This document shows, piece by piece, positions 11,978 through 22,680 of a DNA stretch of 64,000 bases. Location of the stretch: NCBI RefSeq assembly GCF_014356525.2, contig NC_052507.1:46671992-46735991 (forward strand), written 5' to 3'. How positions within the stretch are numbered: the stretch's first letter is position 1; each line of letters opens with the position of its first letter. The notes beneath the pieces are model-generated. The model saw only the letters and a list, made by a program, of their open reading frames with translations. It did no database searches and was not told the DNA's origin. Source of the DNA: Nilaparvata lugens. Taxonomy: Eukaryota; Arthropoda; Insecta; Hemiptera; Delphacidae. The position numbers and the translations under genes were made by a program.

Positions 11978-12358
11978 TTAGGAATTCAATGAATAGTCTT
12001 TCAAATAAGAAGGCATTTTGCGCTCTCTATAAGATCTTCGCAGGGTGCCATCAGGAGGCTCTTCTTCATCACTGAGGGGGAATCCTGTATTTGTTTCATC
12101 TTGATTTTCATGATAATTTTCTTGATTGTTCTCAGGCTCTGCGTGATCACTAAGGCTTGATCCTGCATTTGTATCATCTTGATTTTTATCGTTATCTTCT
12201 TGAATGCTCTCTTCTCCTCGAGGGGCAAGGTTTTTCAATGATACAGTTGTCTCTCTTCCATCACTAAGCCGTACCTTGGCATATTGTGGGTTGATTTGAA
12301 GAACATCCACCTCCTCGACCAATGGATCGAATTTACTTCTTTGTATAGGTACTTTCAT
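11978..12358 (-). CDS. Gypsy pol C-terminal extension
   Basis: 126 residues in the same frame as the larger Gypsy ORF, after one in-frame TGA. It begins with an SH3-like post-integrase segment (EEVDVLQINPQYAKVRLSDGR) and continues into an acidic Asn/Glu-rich tail ending near the 3' LTR. It contains two imperfect copies of an ENQ(D)...NQDxTNxG...LSD motif, a small internal repeat. Probably the original C-terminus of the integrase polyprotein. Confidence 0.7.
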   Translation of the reverse strand: MKVPIQRSKFDPLVEEVDVLQINPQYAKVRLSDGRETTVSLKNLAPRGEESIQEDNDKNQDDTNAGSSLSDHAEPENNQENYHENQDETNTGFPLSDEEEPPDGTLRRSYRERKMPSYLKDYSLNS

Positions 12359-12424
12359 TAGGACTTTGTTTGAAGGGGCAAGCCAGGTTGGAAGTGCTAT
12401 ACCATTAGATGATTGTCTATAGTG

Positions 12425-14212
12425 TCAGAACATCCTATCATGTGGCGTCTCATTAGTAGCCGTGCACAATAGGGATCGAATAGAATGTAGAGAATCTGGG
12501 AGCACAGATTCCCAATCAGATACATCCAAATTTCTATGCTTCAATGTAAGAGACACTGTGCGCCGAATTGTACCATTTTCTCGTTCGATTTGGCCATTTC
12601 CTGGTGCGTTATAAGGTGATGACATGGAAGTGGCTACTCCTCGATTATGAAGGAATTCCTGCAGCTCTCTGGATTTGAAAGAGGTTCCATTGTCAGTATG
12701 TACATAAGAAGGTAAACCAAATGTGGTAAACAAGTTCACAAGGCACTGAATTACAGTTGATGAATTCATATTTGGACAAGGGTATGCAAACGGAAACCTA
12801 GAGTACTCATCAATTATTGTCAACAAATATTTGTTTTTAGTTTTTGATGGAAGAGGACCCTTGAAGTCCACGCTTAATCTTTCAAATGGATGTGTCGCCT
12901 TTATGAGAGTAGATTTCAATTTCTTGAAAAATTGAGGTTTTATAGCATTACATGTTTGACATGAAGAAGTCATTTTTCTGACATCCTCAACTGAATAGGG
13001 TAAATTATGAGTTCTTACCCAATGAATCATTCTGGTCACTCCAGGGTGACACAAGTCACAGTGTAGGGAGTGTAATTTATCGGTTTGAGTTGCATTACAC
13101 ACTCTGGAAAGTGCATCTGCTACTTGGTTGTCCTTTCCTGGTCTGTAAATTATTTCGTAATTGTAGCATGACATCTCCAATTGCCATCGTTGTATTTTTT
13201 CATTTTTTATTTTATTTTGATGAGTCATATCAAACATGAATGATACAGAGCGCTGGTCAGTGATAATTTTGAAGAATCTTCCAAGTAAGAAATGTCTCCA
13301 CTTTTTAAGAGCACACATAATAGCAAAAGCCTCTTTTTCAATGGATGAATGTTTACGCTCATTATCATTCAGCTTCTGAGAAAAGAATGCTACTGGACGT
13401 CCACACTGTGATAGGACAGCTGAAATTGAAAAATCAGATGCATCTGTTTCAACCACAAAAGGTTCAAAGTTGTCAATTGTACTGACTACTGCCTTAGAAA
13501 TCTCAGTTTTGAGTTGATTGAAGTCAGCTATAGCTTCAGAAGTCAAAGGAAAGGTCTTTGCTGTAAGAAGCCGTTTAGCTTTATCTGAATAATTGGATAT
13601 CCATTTTGAATAGTGTGCAAACATTCCAATTGTTCGCTCAAGAGCCTTTCTATTATCTGGGGGTGGAGGATTGAGCAATGGTTTCAGACGTTCAGGGTCA
13701 GGAGATTCCAAGGCACGTGCTTTTTCAATAGCTTCATCAAGAGTTAGCTTGTCAAACTCCAAAAGTCTCAGTCTTATCTGATGAGAGCTGAGGCCCTGGA
13801 TAAATGAATCACGAATGTATGTTTTCCTATGAGTTTCAGAATCAACATCTGCAAACCCACAATTCTTACTCAGTTGTTGTAAAGCTTGGTTATATTGGTC
13901 AATTGTCTCATCTGAAGACTGTTTTCTAGTTGCCAATTTATGTCTAGCAAATATTTCATTTATTGGTTTTACATATGCAGATTTTAGTGTGTCAATAGCC
14001 GAAATATATGAATTTTTGTCGGCAATTGTTTGATAAACAGAATGAGATAGAAAGTTGGTAAGCAACCGCAACTTACTTTCATCATCAATGTCTTCTTCGT
14101 CAAAAGATGTGATGAAATTCTCAAAAGTCTTTAGCCAGAAGTTCCATTCTTGTAGAGCTGTTGGAGAATTCGGATCACCATCAAACTTGTCTGGTTTCAA
14201 AAATTTGTCCAT
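12425..14212 (-). CDS. Gypsy Gag - RNase H - integrase fusion (RT and protease deleted)
   Basis: 595-residue ORF. Residues ~1-170 are a Ty3-type Gag/capsid region (DKFDGDPNSPTALQEW...), ending in an RLKPLLNPPPP junction. Immediately after come the RT thumb/connection motif (IGMFAHYSKWI) and RNase H with its acidic residues visible (VVETDASDF, SSIEKEAFAI, ITDQRSV, DNQVADALSR). The integrase has an HHCC zinc finger (SLHCDLCHPGV ... CQTC) and the DDE core (LSVDFKGPL, VHTDNGTSF, GQIERENGT). The catalytic RT palm and protease are missing, yet the frame is open across the join. The ORF ends at a TGA followed in frame by 22 more codons leading into the 11978-12358 ORF, so one nonsense change appears to separate them. 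Confidence 0.88.
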   Translation of the reverse strand: MDKFLKPDKFDGDPNSPTALQEWNFWLKTFENFITSFDEEDIDDESKLRLLTNFLSHSVYQTIADKNSYISAIDTLKSAYVKPINEIFARHKLATRKQSSDETIDQYNQALQQLSKNCGFADVDSETHRKTYIRDSFIQGLSSHQIRLRLLEFDKLTLDEAIEKARALESPDPERLKPLLNPPPPDNRKALERTIGMFAHYSKWISNYSDKAKRLLTAKTFPLTSEAIADFNQLKTEISKAVVSTIDNFEPFVVETDASDFSISAVLSQCGRPVAFFSQKLNDNERKHSSIEKEAFAIMCALKKWRHFLLGRFFKIITDQRSVSFMFDMTHQNKIKNEKIQRWQLEMSCYNYEIIYRPGKDNQVADALSRVCNATQTDKLHSLHCDLCHPGVTRMIHWVRTHNLPYSVEDVRKMTSSCQTCNAIKPQFFKKLKSTLIKATHPFERLSVDFKGPLPSKTKNKYLLTIIDEYSRFPFAYPCPNMNSSTVIQCLVNLFTTFGLPSYVHTDNGTSFKSRELQEFLHNRGVATSMSSPYNAPGNGQIERENGTIRRTVSLTLKHRNLDVSDWESVLPDSLHSIRSLLCTATNETPHDRMF

Positions 14213-14366
14213 TGTAACGCAAATTTTCAGTTTTCGTTTCCAGAAAAGATTTAAAGATTATACATTTGTTGTTGAATAGAAATTGTGAAATAGAGAATAG
14301 AAATTGATTGACTCGTATTTTATAAGATGAATTGATGCGATGATTTTCGATTACTGATCAATAAAT

Positions 14367-14510
14367 TGTAATGAAAAACCTCTGCATTCTAGGCTATATT
14401 GATCAGTAATGAATTCATAACAGATTCAAAATTAGAATAAATAGTTCAACATCTGATAACAGAAACATAAGAAGAAAACACTAGTCATATGATGATTCAA
14501 TATCATCACA
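14367..14510 (-). repeat. Gypsy 5' LTR (144 bp)
   Basis: Matches 11822-11965; followed by the target duplication CCTAT at 14511-14515. The ATG of the coding frame lies 155 bp inside it, at 14212. Confidence 0.9.
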
Positions 14511-14589
14511 CCTATACCATGGGATATCTACTTACGCTATTGTTTCTCTATGGTACAATGTGAGTGCAATTGGTAGATCCCGATTTCGA

Positions 14590-15525
14590 TCTGATGCGAT
14601 TCGATCATTTGCAACAAACTATAACATTTTCTACCAAATAGGAATCGACCATTTAGGAATCGGTCAGTTGGGAAAATCATCTTTTTCGTCACAAAAGATC
14701 GAAAATTGAAGAATCCCAAATGGTAGAATTGAAACTTGTACTTTCCCAAATGGTCGAATCCCAAATGATCAAAAAGTTTTAATAGTAATCCCATCTGGCC
14801 AAAAATCTCAACTGTCGCAAAAGGTCGAAGATTTGATTTTCTCAACTGACTGATTCCCAAATGGTCGATTCCTATTTGGTAGAGAAGTTTAGTTGTTAGA
14901 TGCAAATGATCGAATCTCATCGGCTAGATGGGATTCGACCATATGGGAAAGTATACTTTTCGACCTTTTGAGATTCGACCATTTGCGACGGACTACAAAA
15001 TTTTTCTATCAAATGGGATTTGACTGTTTGAGAATTGGTCAGATGGGAAAATCAAATCTTCGACCTTTTGCGACAGTTGAGATTTTTGGCCAAATGAGAT
15101 TACTATTAAAACTTTTCAATCATTTGGGATTCGTCCATCTGGGAAAGTATAAGTTTCAATTCTACCATTTGGGATTCTTCAATTTTCGATCTTTTGCAAC
15201 AAAATAATAATCTCGACCAAATGGGAATCGGTCATTTGGCATGCTACTAAACTTGAACTTTCCCAAATGGTCAAATCCCAAATGATCGAAAAATTTTTAA
15301 TAGTAATCCCATTTGGCCGAAAATCTCAACTGTCGCAAAAGGTCGAAAATTTGATTTTCCCATCTGACCAGTTCTCAAACTGACAAATCCCATTTGATAG
15401 AAAAATGTTGTAGTTCGTTGCAATTGATCAAATCTCATCAGCTAGATGGGATTCGACCATATGGGAAAGTATACATAAAGTAAAGGTCGAAACTCGACCT
15501 TTTGGGATTCGGTCAGATGGAACCC
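14590..15525. repeat. Fold-back block built of short recurring words
   Basis: About 930 bp made almost entirely of variations on a few phrases and their complements: CATTTGGGATTCGACC, ATCTGGGAAAGTAT, CTTTTGCGACAGTTGAG, TTTTTGGCCAAATG and GGTAGAATTGAAAC. Segments 14690-14890 and 14910-15200 are reverse complements, and 15240-15400 repeats the first orientation, so the block alternates + / - / +. ORFs here have no recognisable domain. Best described as a complex inverted-repeat (fold-back-like) element; the family is unknown to me. Confidence 0.7.
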
Positions 15526-15534
15526 CACGGGTTA

Positions 15535-15911
15535 CCCATCATGTCTTTATCTGTAGAGAACTTGCATGTATAAAAGTCTTGAAGAAGAGCACATTTTTGT
15601 TGAGTTGTGTCACATTTAAATAAATTTTTCAATGTGTCATACATTTCCTTGGCACTATTACATGATATAATATGTATTTTTACATCATTGTCCAGCGTCA
15701 TCAAGATGTAATGTTGAGCTTTTGCATCTTTGTTTTTGAAAATCTTAATCTTATCAGCACTTTCATCTTGTTGTTCTGAAGTTTCAGTTCCATCTACCAC
15801 ATCCATCAGATCTTTAGCTTCAAGTAATATTTTAATTTCAAATTCCCACATAGTGAATGAATCTGCATCCTTCAGCTTGTGCACATACTTTTCCCCGTCC
15901 ATCATCGCCAT
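15535..15911 (-). pseudogene. Copia-type gag N-terminal fragment
   Basis: The minus-strand ORF begins at an ATG at 15911 (MAMMDGEKYVHKLKDAD) and shows the Copia/UBN2 gag pattern: F.MWEFEIKILLEAKDL (W at the conserved position), a middle AKAQHYILMTLDNDVK segment, and AKEMYDTLKNLF. It ends abruptly after about 120 residues at the fold-back block, so the rest of the element is missing. No Copia LTR was recognised on the upstream side. Confidence 0.75.
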
Positions 15912-16459
15912 TTTGAGGTTACCTTTTACTATTATTTTAAGAGTGTACCGAAATATTCTTAGTACGAAATAGTCTTAGTACGTTATGTCACAGGGCAACG
16001 TACGCACGTGCCGTATACACATGCTGTGATATTCTTAGTCACTATGACGTCACCAGAATATTCTTAGGAACTATGATGTCGCACAGAATGCCGAGTATCC
16101 ATAACAAACAGTAAGATAACCTAAAAGGGAACGTTTATTGCTCAAAGATCCTCTTTTACCCAGAATGGTAGTGCATAACGGAATGGTCCCTTGCAGCCAT
16201 TTGAAAATATAATGACAACAGGGTCCATCTTGCTATTCGCTACCTATGAAGTATATTAATTTATGCAAATAAAAGCTCCAAATCAATTTCCCTAATGAAA
16301 CCAAAGGCATTGCTCAATACATATCAAGTGATTATTATGTTTTAACAGTGTTATGAGAGTTATGACATTATATTGAGAGTTATAACACAGTTATAACTTA
16401 ATTATCAATCTAATTGAAGAGAAGCTTCAAAATCAGATGAATTTGAAAAGCTAGACCTT

Positions 16460-16580
16460 GTTGCACAGAAGCCGATTAAATTTTAACCGTGATTAACTTT
16501 ACGAGAACCAATCAGAGAAGGCCTTTTATAAAAGAAGGCTTCTCTGATAGGTTCTCGTGAAATTAATTACATTTAAAATG
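16460..16580. mobile_element. Palindromic MITE, copy 1
   Basis: GTTGCACAGAAGCC...TTAAATTTTAACCGTGATTAA followed by ACGAGAACCAATCAGAGAAG and then its complement CTTCTCTGATAGGTTCTCGT and TTAATTAC. Near-perfect hairpin of about 120 bp. A second copy lies at 59507-59630. Confidence 0.75.
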
Positions 16581-17120
16581 AAAAAATTAAATGAAATTTA
16601 TAGATTCCTTTTCACAAAAGCATAGCAAATTACAGTTTAAAAATAGGAACTAAGTTGATCACTCTAACCAGTATTCGTGGTAAACTTACAGAAAAAATAA
16701 AATAATCATCATTACTAAAAAATTACATAAATGGTTATAACTTAAATTATACAAAATAAAATCCATTGATTTTTGAGTCTAGAATTAATTAAAAATATCT
16801 TGCACTCCGTGACGTCTGCAAACCAATGTGAACAAAAATATACAACCAATACAATTTATCTGGAATATTCAAAAAATGTAGGCTATCATTATTATTTTTT
16901 ATATGAATGTTTTAAAAACCATTACTACTCAACTTTATATCTCTCACATGTGTTATTCACGATTCTAATAATTATCGAAAATAGGAAAAATGTATAAAAT
17001 GTTAAATCTATATATTATTATGTATCTGCTTCTTTATAAACATATTTATACTTATGTCAGTGTTGCATCAAGAAAAACTAATTCTTGGAAAGACACCAGC
17101 CAAGCTATTAAAAGTTTTAA
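16581..17120. other. AT-rich stretch, no gene recognised
   Basis: Short frames at 16773-17172 lack motifs and are very AT-rich. Nothing supported. Confidence 0.4.
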
Positions 17121-17790
17121 AAAATCTGGTGTGGCGCACTCACACAACTTTCCTTGCCGTTATGAAAAATGATCAACTGACGCTAGTGTTTACGCGCATC
17201 TCAAGTCTACTATTCCAAGATCTGAGCCAGCTGGTGACAGGACAATAACGCTGGAGACACACGAAGTCTGCTATCTCTTTATAGTGAATGTTTTAATAGA
17301 ATCAACAGTTTGCAATTGAATAATAACATATTCTTGAATTCCGAGCTTATTTTCAATTTTAGGTGAAAATGTTACTGAACATTAATTGTACAGTTCTTCA
17401 TGCTCAATCTTTCCGCTAGAAATGTTTTGTTTAAATTGTATCTGAAGCCTGATAATTGGGAATCTAAAATCGAACTTTGCATAGATGGGGCGGAGCTCCT
17501 AAAATTTTTACAGATATGGGACTTATGGCAGTTGATAGAGCTTATCAATGAATATATTAGGTATTAATTTGATCAAAATCGTTTGAGCCGTTTTTGAGAA
17601 AATCGCGAAAAACCCTGTTTTTGACAACATTTTCGCCATTTTAGCCGCCATCTTGTATTGCATTTGATCGAAATTGTTCGTGTCGGATTATTATAGTGTA
17701 ACGAACTTAAGTTCCAAGTTTCAAGCTATTCCGTTAATTGGGAGATGAGATATCGAATGACATATTTTTAAAATGGCAGATGAAAAATTT
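17121..17790. repeat. Remnants of a dispersed TIR repeat family
   Basis: At about 17122-17158 AAAAATCTGGTGTGGCGCAC...ACTTTCCTTGC matches 43625-43661. At about 17518-17790 the segment with GCAGTTGATAGAGCTTAT, AATCGTTTGAGCCGTTTT and TCGTGTCGGATTATTATAG matches 43980-44230. Intervening DNA differs, so this is a rearranged or diverged copy of the 43.65-44.40 kb element. Confidence 0.6.
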
Positions 17791-19090
17791 CAGAATTATA
17801 AGCTGATTAAAAAAATATTCAATCAACTCAATTAGTTAGCCATTATCCCTCACTGTGATCATTATCTTTCTCTCCCTTGATTCTTGATGTATGAATTAAA
17901 TATAGAATATACGAATTATTGAGAGTTTATGCATGCAAAACTACGAATAATAGAAGTCGAAGATTAGCCAGGGCTTGATTTTACTATTAATCATCAAGGC
18001 CAGTTTAAAGTTGAAAGAGAATTTTCCAGAAGTACATCTAAAATTGACTGTTCTGGATGTAGAATCAATAGTTCTACAGTTCCTGATGAGTTATGACATT
18101 AGTTCCATGAAAATATTCAGAATAACAGGATTCAAAAAAATAATGCTCTTCCAAGCTTCACAAGATAAGTGTATTTTGGTCAGATGAGCACAAAAATATG
18201 CTTATAGATCATCGATTATGAAAGTTCCATGAAGAGGTCATCGTAGATTCAGAACCAGTAAGTTCTAATGGAAAAATTTGAATACGGAAGTATTCATGGC
18301 TTGTTTAAACTCGTCAATCGAGATAATTCACGTTTTCACCAAAAGAATACTGAATTTAAATATTTGAGAGGTGAGAACCCCAGTTCTAGGCAGGGGGAAT
18401 CACCCTGATTACATAACTGTTGAGTTCCAATCGATAGATTCCACAAAAAGTTATTAATGGCCATTTTTGAAACTCGGAAATCGAGATAATTAACATTTTT
18501 TATCATAGATTTAACAGGAAAGATCTATTTCAACTTTGCTAATGAATATTATTATAAGAGAAAGTAATATGATTGTAATTCTCTTCTCCATCCTTATTAT
18601 TAGCAAATCATATGTGGACAATATTGTATTATCATCTTGAAATATTCACTCAACTTCTTTGAAAAGGAAAAAATTTCCTTGTATCCATGTGTGTATTGCT
18701 GTTTGGCTTTGAAAGCTGCATTCTTGTTCGAATTACATAAATGAGTCGAAAGTGACCTGCTAAGAGGGAAATGGGTCGCCAAAAACATAGGGTGATGTTA
18801 TCGGAGCTTCAAACGTATTCCATAACAATACCTTTTCTAGCTGAAACTCTTTTCGGAAGGAACATGTGTCGAATATTCATAATAATAAGAATATCTACAA
18901 CAATAGCTGACCCTCACACTATAGTATAGTTTCTTCGAATTCTGAGAGTAGACAGATGGGACTATTGTTTCCCTAGCCAATTTGCAAACATTTTCTTCAA
19001 CTGTTCCATTGAGAGGGTAGTATTTATTTGTAAGAAGAGGCGCAACATCAAAGTCGCAGTGATATCAATACATTGAATACTAGAATGGTC
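17791..19090. other. Stretch with no recognisable gene
   Basis: AT-rich. Frames at 17975-18187 and 18600-18788 have no recognisable motif. Part of it looks like old repeat DNA but I could not match it to anything else in the window. Confidence 0.4.
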
Positions 19091-19210
19091 TTTTGTAATG
19101 AACCGGTGGAGGTATTTATAAACCAATTTACCTCACTCCGTATATCAATCTGTAACCGGTGGAGGTGTTCTATAAACCTCTTCACCTCACACCGGATATC
19201 GAATTATGAC
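19090..19210. repeat. Two tandem hairpin-forming units
   Basis: AACCGGTGGAGGTATTTATAAA-like and AACCGGTGGAGGTGTTCTATAA-like units occur about 55 bp apart. Each is followed by an imperfect complement (TTTACCTCACTCCG and CTTCACCTCACACCGG). Each unit is a small imperfect palindrome. Confidence 0.6.
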
Positions 19211-22080
19211 GCCGAGAATTTCTTCATACCATGACTTAGTTAATCTTCATGGCACAACGTGGAATATTAATTACAAAGAACTAAAATAAAGTTTAGGTCT
19301 TCAAGAACTGAGAACTAACTAAAGTTCTTACTTCTTTCTTATCTTACTTCTTAGACATGAGGTTCGAAAGACACTCTTGCAGTCTATACCACCGTTGTGC
19401 ACCAATGTAAACGGCAGAGAGTTTCTCTTCTCCTGTAAAATTTACTGACATTATACTACTATTAAACATCTATTTGAATCTGTGATTAGTTGGGAGCTTA
19501 CAGTGGATTCGTTCATCCAAATGCACAGATTCTCAGCAATATTTAATCGTCACCTATTTTAGCAACTAATAACTATGAGCCAGGAACTTCAATGAAAAAT
19601 ACTTTAAGAATTTAACCTCAGGTTTAGACCTGATACACAAAAAACAACTGCAATTATACCCACTCAATTTCACACTAACATAATTAATTGGCTTCTTATT
19701 ATATAGAATTCATTTATTAGATTGGCTTCTTAACACTAATTCTATTCCCTATTCAAAGAGCAAAGCGAAGAGATATGGTAGTTTTGAAAAATTGTGAATG
19801 TTATTCTCGTGGATGTCGATTCTAGAGAGCTATAGTGAGCTATATAGAGAGCTATATCTTGAGTCTTCGACCATGTATTTTCATGTCGCACACCCAATAC
19901 ATCCTATACATTGTCGAAATTCAAATCACCACACTTATGATTGCCATCTGTCATGGATCAGTAGCCTCTCCACCATAATTTTGTGTATTGCTAAGTATAT
20001 TAAAGTATTATCGAGTATTATCAAGTGTAGGCTATTAAAGTTTTATAAAGTGTTCTAAATGATAAGATACTGAAGTATTGAAGTAATTATTTTCACAACA
20101 CATCAAGATCATTATCAAACTTGCTTTACTCGGTTGACCCCTTACGGGGGGGGGGGTAACACCACAATTGATTCAGAAAAAAATTAGCTCCTACACACAC
20201 TCCCCCCCATCAATACAAATTTTCGTCAGTCATACTACATCACTAGCTTTTTTGGGACCCCCACACAAGAATTTTATTGATTTAGAGAGAACCCAAGAAT
20301 TTCAAGAACGCATAGACAGGGGAGGGGTGTTAGTAACCCAACGAAATTTCAATTGGAGTGAAACCCAAGTATCTCATAGGCCCTATCCAAAACGATTTCA
20401 AGTACAAGCTTGGTCAAAAGTATAAACTTCAGTGAATCATCTTGAATGGAAATCGGTATTCAAAAGTCTGTATTCAATACTCTGTATATTGAAAGTCTTA
20501 AAATTTTTCTGTATCTTTAAAAGTCTTACTCTCTCATTTAAAAATTGAAGAAAACTTGAAAAGACAAAGATATCAAAATATTGATATTTTAATCTATTGC
20601 AGCAGTCATCATAATATGATTATGAATATGAATTTTAATATTATGGGTAAGCTCTAATTATTAATGATAATATTAAAAATCTCTCATATAATTATATTTT
20701 AATTAATTATTAACTGAAGAGTTATTGGAGAATTTGGAATAACAAAAGAAATGCAATTATTGCGAATATTTAATTGCAGAATCATCATGGAACTTCGTGG
20801 AGCACAACCTTGGATTATTGTCATAATAATAGATTGCAACATGTGTTTCATTCTATATCATTGAAAGTCTTCTTCCTCTTGATTTTGAGTAAACATTCCA
20901 AATCAATAGAATATCATTCAAAGGGACATTGAAAATACTGATGATGATGTAATCTAAGTCGAAATTATGTTCTATCATGTTAGTCTATAATATCTATAGT
21001 ATCTATTCGCATTCCACATATTGGTTGGTATTTATAATAGCTAAACAACTCAATGTGAAGCATTGAAGCTATTGAAAGGAACAAATTAAAAGATTGAAAT
21101 TATTGTTATGATAACACGGGTGAACGCACCCTCTCCCCACTGAATTAATAAACTCTCCCCCCCATGTAATATGCATCCCCTGGGCACCCTTGAAAATAAT
21201 AATCATCCATTGTAAAAGAATGGTGTGAATTCAAATACAGTCGCTTCACATTGATTTGAAAGGTTAGTGTGAGGAATTAAAAAATAAGTTGGTTGAGACC
21301 CTCAACATGACCCTTAATTTGAAATGAAATATGAAACTAATAATTGCTAATGTGATCAATAAACTAATTAATCAATCTCCAAATAGAAATGTTATATTGT
21401 TTAAATTTCACCAGATGATATCAAGTAGAAAAATTGAACTCAACTTCCTATGCATTACTGTATCAACTCGAAATAAGTTGATATTTTCCTTAAAAAAAAT
21501 TATTTAGCCTTAAAAATCGATTTGATGAATGGTAAGGTGGGAAGAAATGCCATAGTAATCTATTAATTCATCAAATGAATATTGCTTGTTTATAGTTCAC
21601 TTCTAATAGATAATTCCCCTAGAGTAGAAACATAAGAGCTTTTTGAGTACAGCTTTTTTGAGTTACTACAGTAATGATCTGATGTTGAGCCAAGCTATTG
21701 CTAGGGAAGAAATCTTGCTGTCGGAATCCATAGGGAAATTATAGTTTAGAGTTTCTATTGTTGGTAACACTGATCATGCGGACTCGCGTGCGTGAGCATT
21801 AACTTGTTACTGTGATGGTGTAGAACTGTACAGTGCATGCACAATGACGTCATTGATGACGTCATTATACTAAGAATATTTCGACCAGTGCGCATGACTA
21901 CTATTTCTATTTCGGCCTTCTGCGCATGCCCGGTGACGTCAAAATGACGTAGCATACTGAGACTATTTCGTACTAAGAATATTTCGGTTCACCGGGAGTA
22001 ATGACCTTGGGGACTCCTTTCGTCCAGGTTTGCTTCCTGATTTGTGAACGATTGCACTGTGCCAGACGTTGTCAATGGCA
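19211..22080. other. Long stretch with no recognisable gene
   Basis: Contains scattered short ORFs (19798-20058, 20168-20425, 21755-21955) without domain signatures, short G/C homopolymers near 20143 and 20205, and the right end of the 33-bp inverted repeat pair. No gene supported. Confidence 0.4.
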
Positions 22081-22680
22081 TACTGTTCTATTATACTATT
22101 ACTTTTGTTAATTCAATGTGAGCACTACATTTTTTGGTAGTTTGAAATGTTTGCATTCTCCCAGTGAATAGAACTGGAACAGAGTAGTGTGTACACTAAA
22201 TAATATAAATTTGTGGTTCAATTGTGTAGGCATATCTATGCTTCTTTGTTTATTCTTGTATTGTTTGCTCTTTTTTCAAAACCATTCAATTATACTATTT
22301 CTTTTGTTGATTCGATGTGAACACTCAATTTTTTTTTAGTTGAAAATGTTTGCATTTTCCAAGTGGATAGAACTGCAACAGTGTAGTGTGTACACTAAAT
22401 TATATAAATTTGTGGTTCAATTGTGTAGGCGTCAGCATTAGTTCAACGTGACAAGCTTCTATGTTATTTATTAGGTACGCTGACACAACCAAGCAGCTTT
22501 ACACTGAGACAGTGTCAGCATTAGTTAAAAGGTGAAACATTGATGCTATTCACTAGCAATACTGACTGTTGAAAGTGAACTACCCTTTAGAGTACCCGAG
22601 TCAGTCAGCATTGACTGAATGGGACGCATTGATGTTATTCATGAGGATTGCTGACAGTAGAAAGTGGATCTTCTCACAGT
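22080..22680. repeat. Tandemly duplicated segments
   Basis: A ~150-bp unit containing TTGTTGATTC or TTGTTAATTC, TGTTTGCATT, AGTGTGTACACTAAAT and TTGTGGTTCAATTGTGTAGGC occurs at about 22085-22230 and 22290-22430. It is followed by three shorter units starting (G)TCAGCATT(A/G)(G/A)TT at about 22432, 22507 and 22594, each with ...TGATGTTATT(C/T)A... and GCTGAC. Old local duplications, non-coding. Confidence 0.6.

Larger units (their letters stand above)
11822..14510 (-). mobile_element. Internally deleted Gypsy (Ty3-like) LTR retrotransposon, complete ends
   Basis: Two 144-bp LTRs (11822-11965 and 14367-14510) start TGTAATGAAAAACC and end ATATCATCACA, and are identical as far as I can compare by eye. 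CCTAT directly flanks both ends (11817-11821 and 14511-14515), a clean 5-bp target-site duplication. The single minus-strand coding frame joins Gag to RNase H and integrase; protease and the catalytic RT are absent. At 2.69 kb it is less than half the usual Gypsy length. Near-identical LTRs and a perfect duplication suggest recent insertion, possibly mobilised in trans. Confidence 0.9.
11577..14556. mobile_element. Palindromic MITE, split by a Gypsy insertion
   Basis: Left arm 11577-11672 and right arm (11783-11821 continued at 14511-14556) are reverse complements over about 90 bp, starting GTAC(AA)CCATAGAGAAAC and including GTAGATATCCCATGG and GCAACTTTTACTGTTATC. Removing the Gypsy element and one copy of its CCTAT duplication restores a ~290-bp fold-back element. 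There is no coding capacity, which is typical of a MITE. Confidence 0.75.
15948..21987. mobile_element. ~6 kb region bounded by 33-bp terminal inverted repeats
   Basis: 15948-15980 begins CCGAAATATTCTTAGTACG. Its reverse complement, with one mismatch, forms 21955-21987. Subterminal DNA on both sides repeats ATATTCTTAG or its complement and contains TGACGTCA-like palindromes. No transposase is visible between, and at least two unrelated repeats sit inside. Either a large non-autonomous DNA element or two related sequences that happen to face each other. No convincing target duplication was found. Confidence 0.45.
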
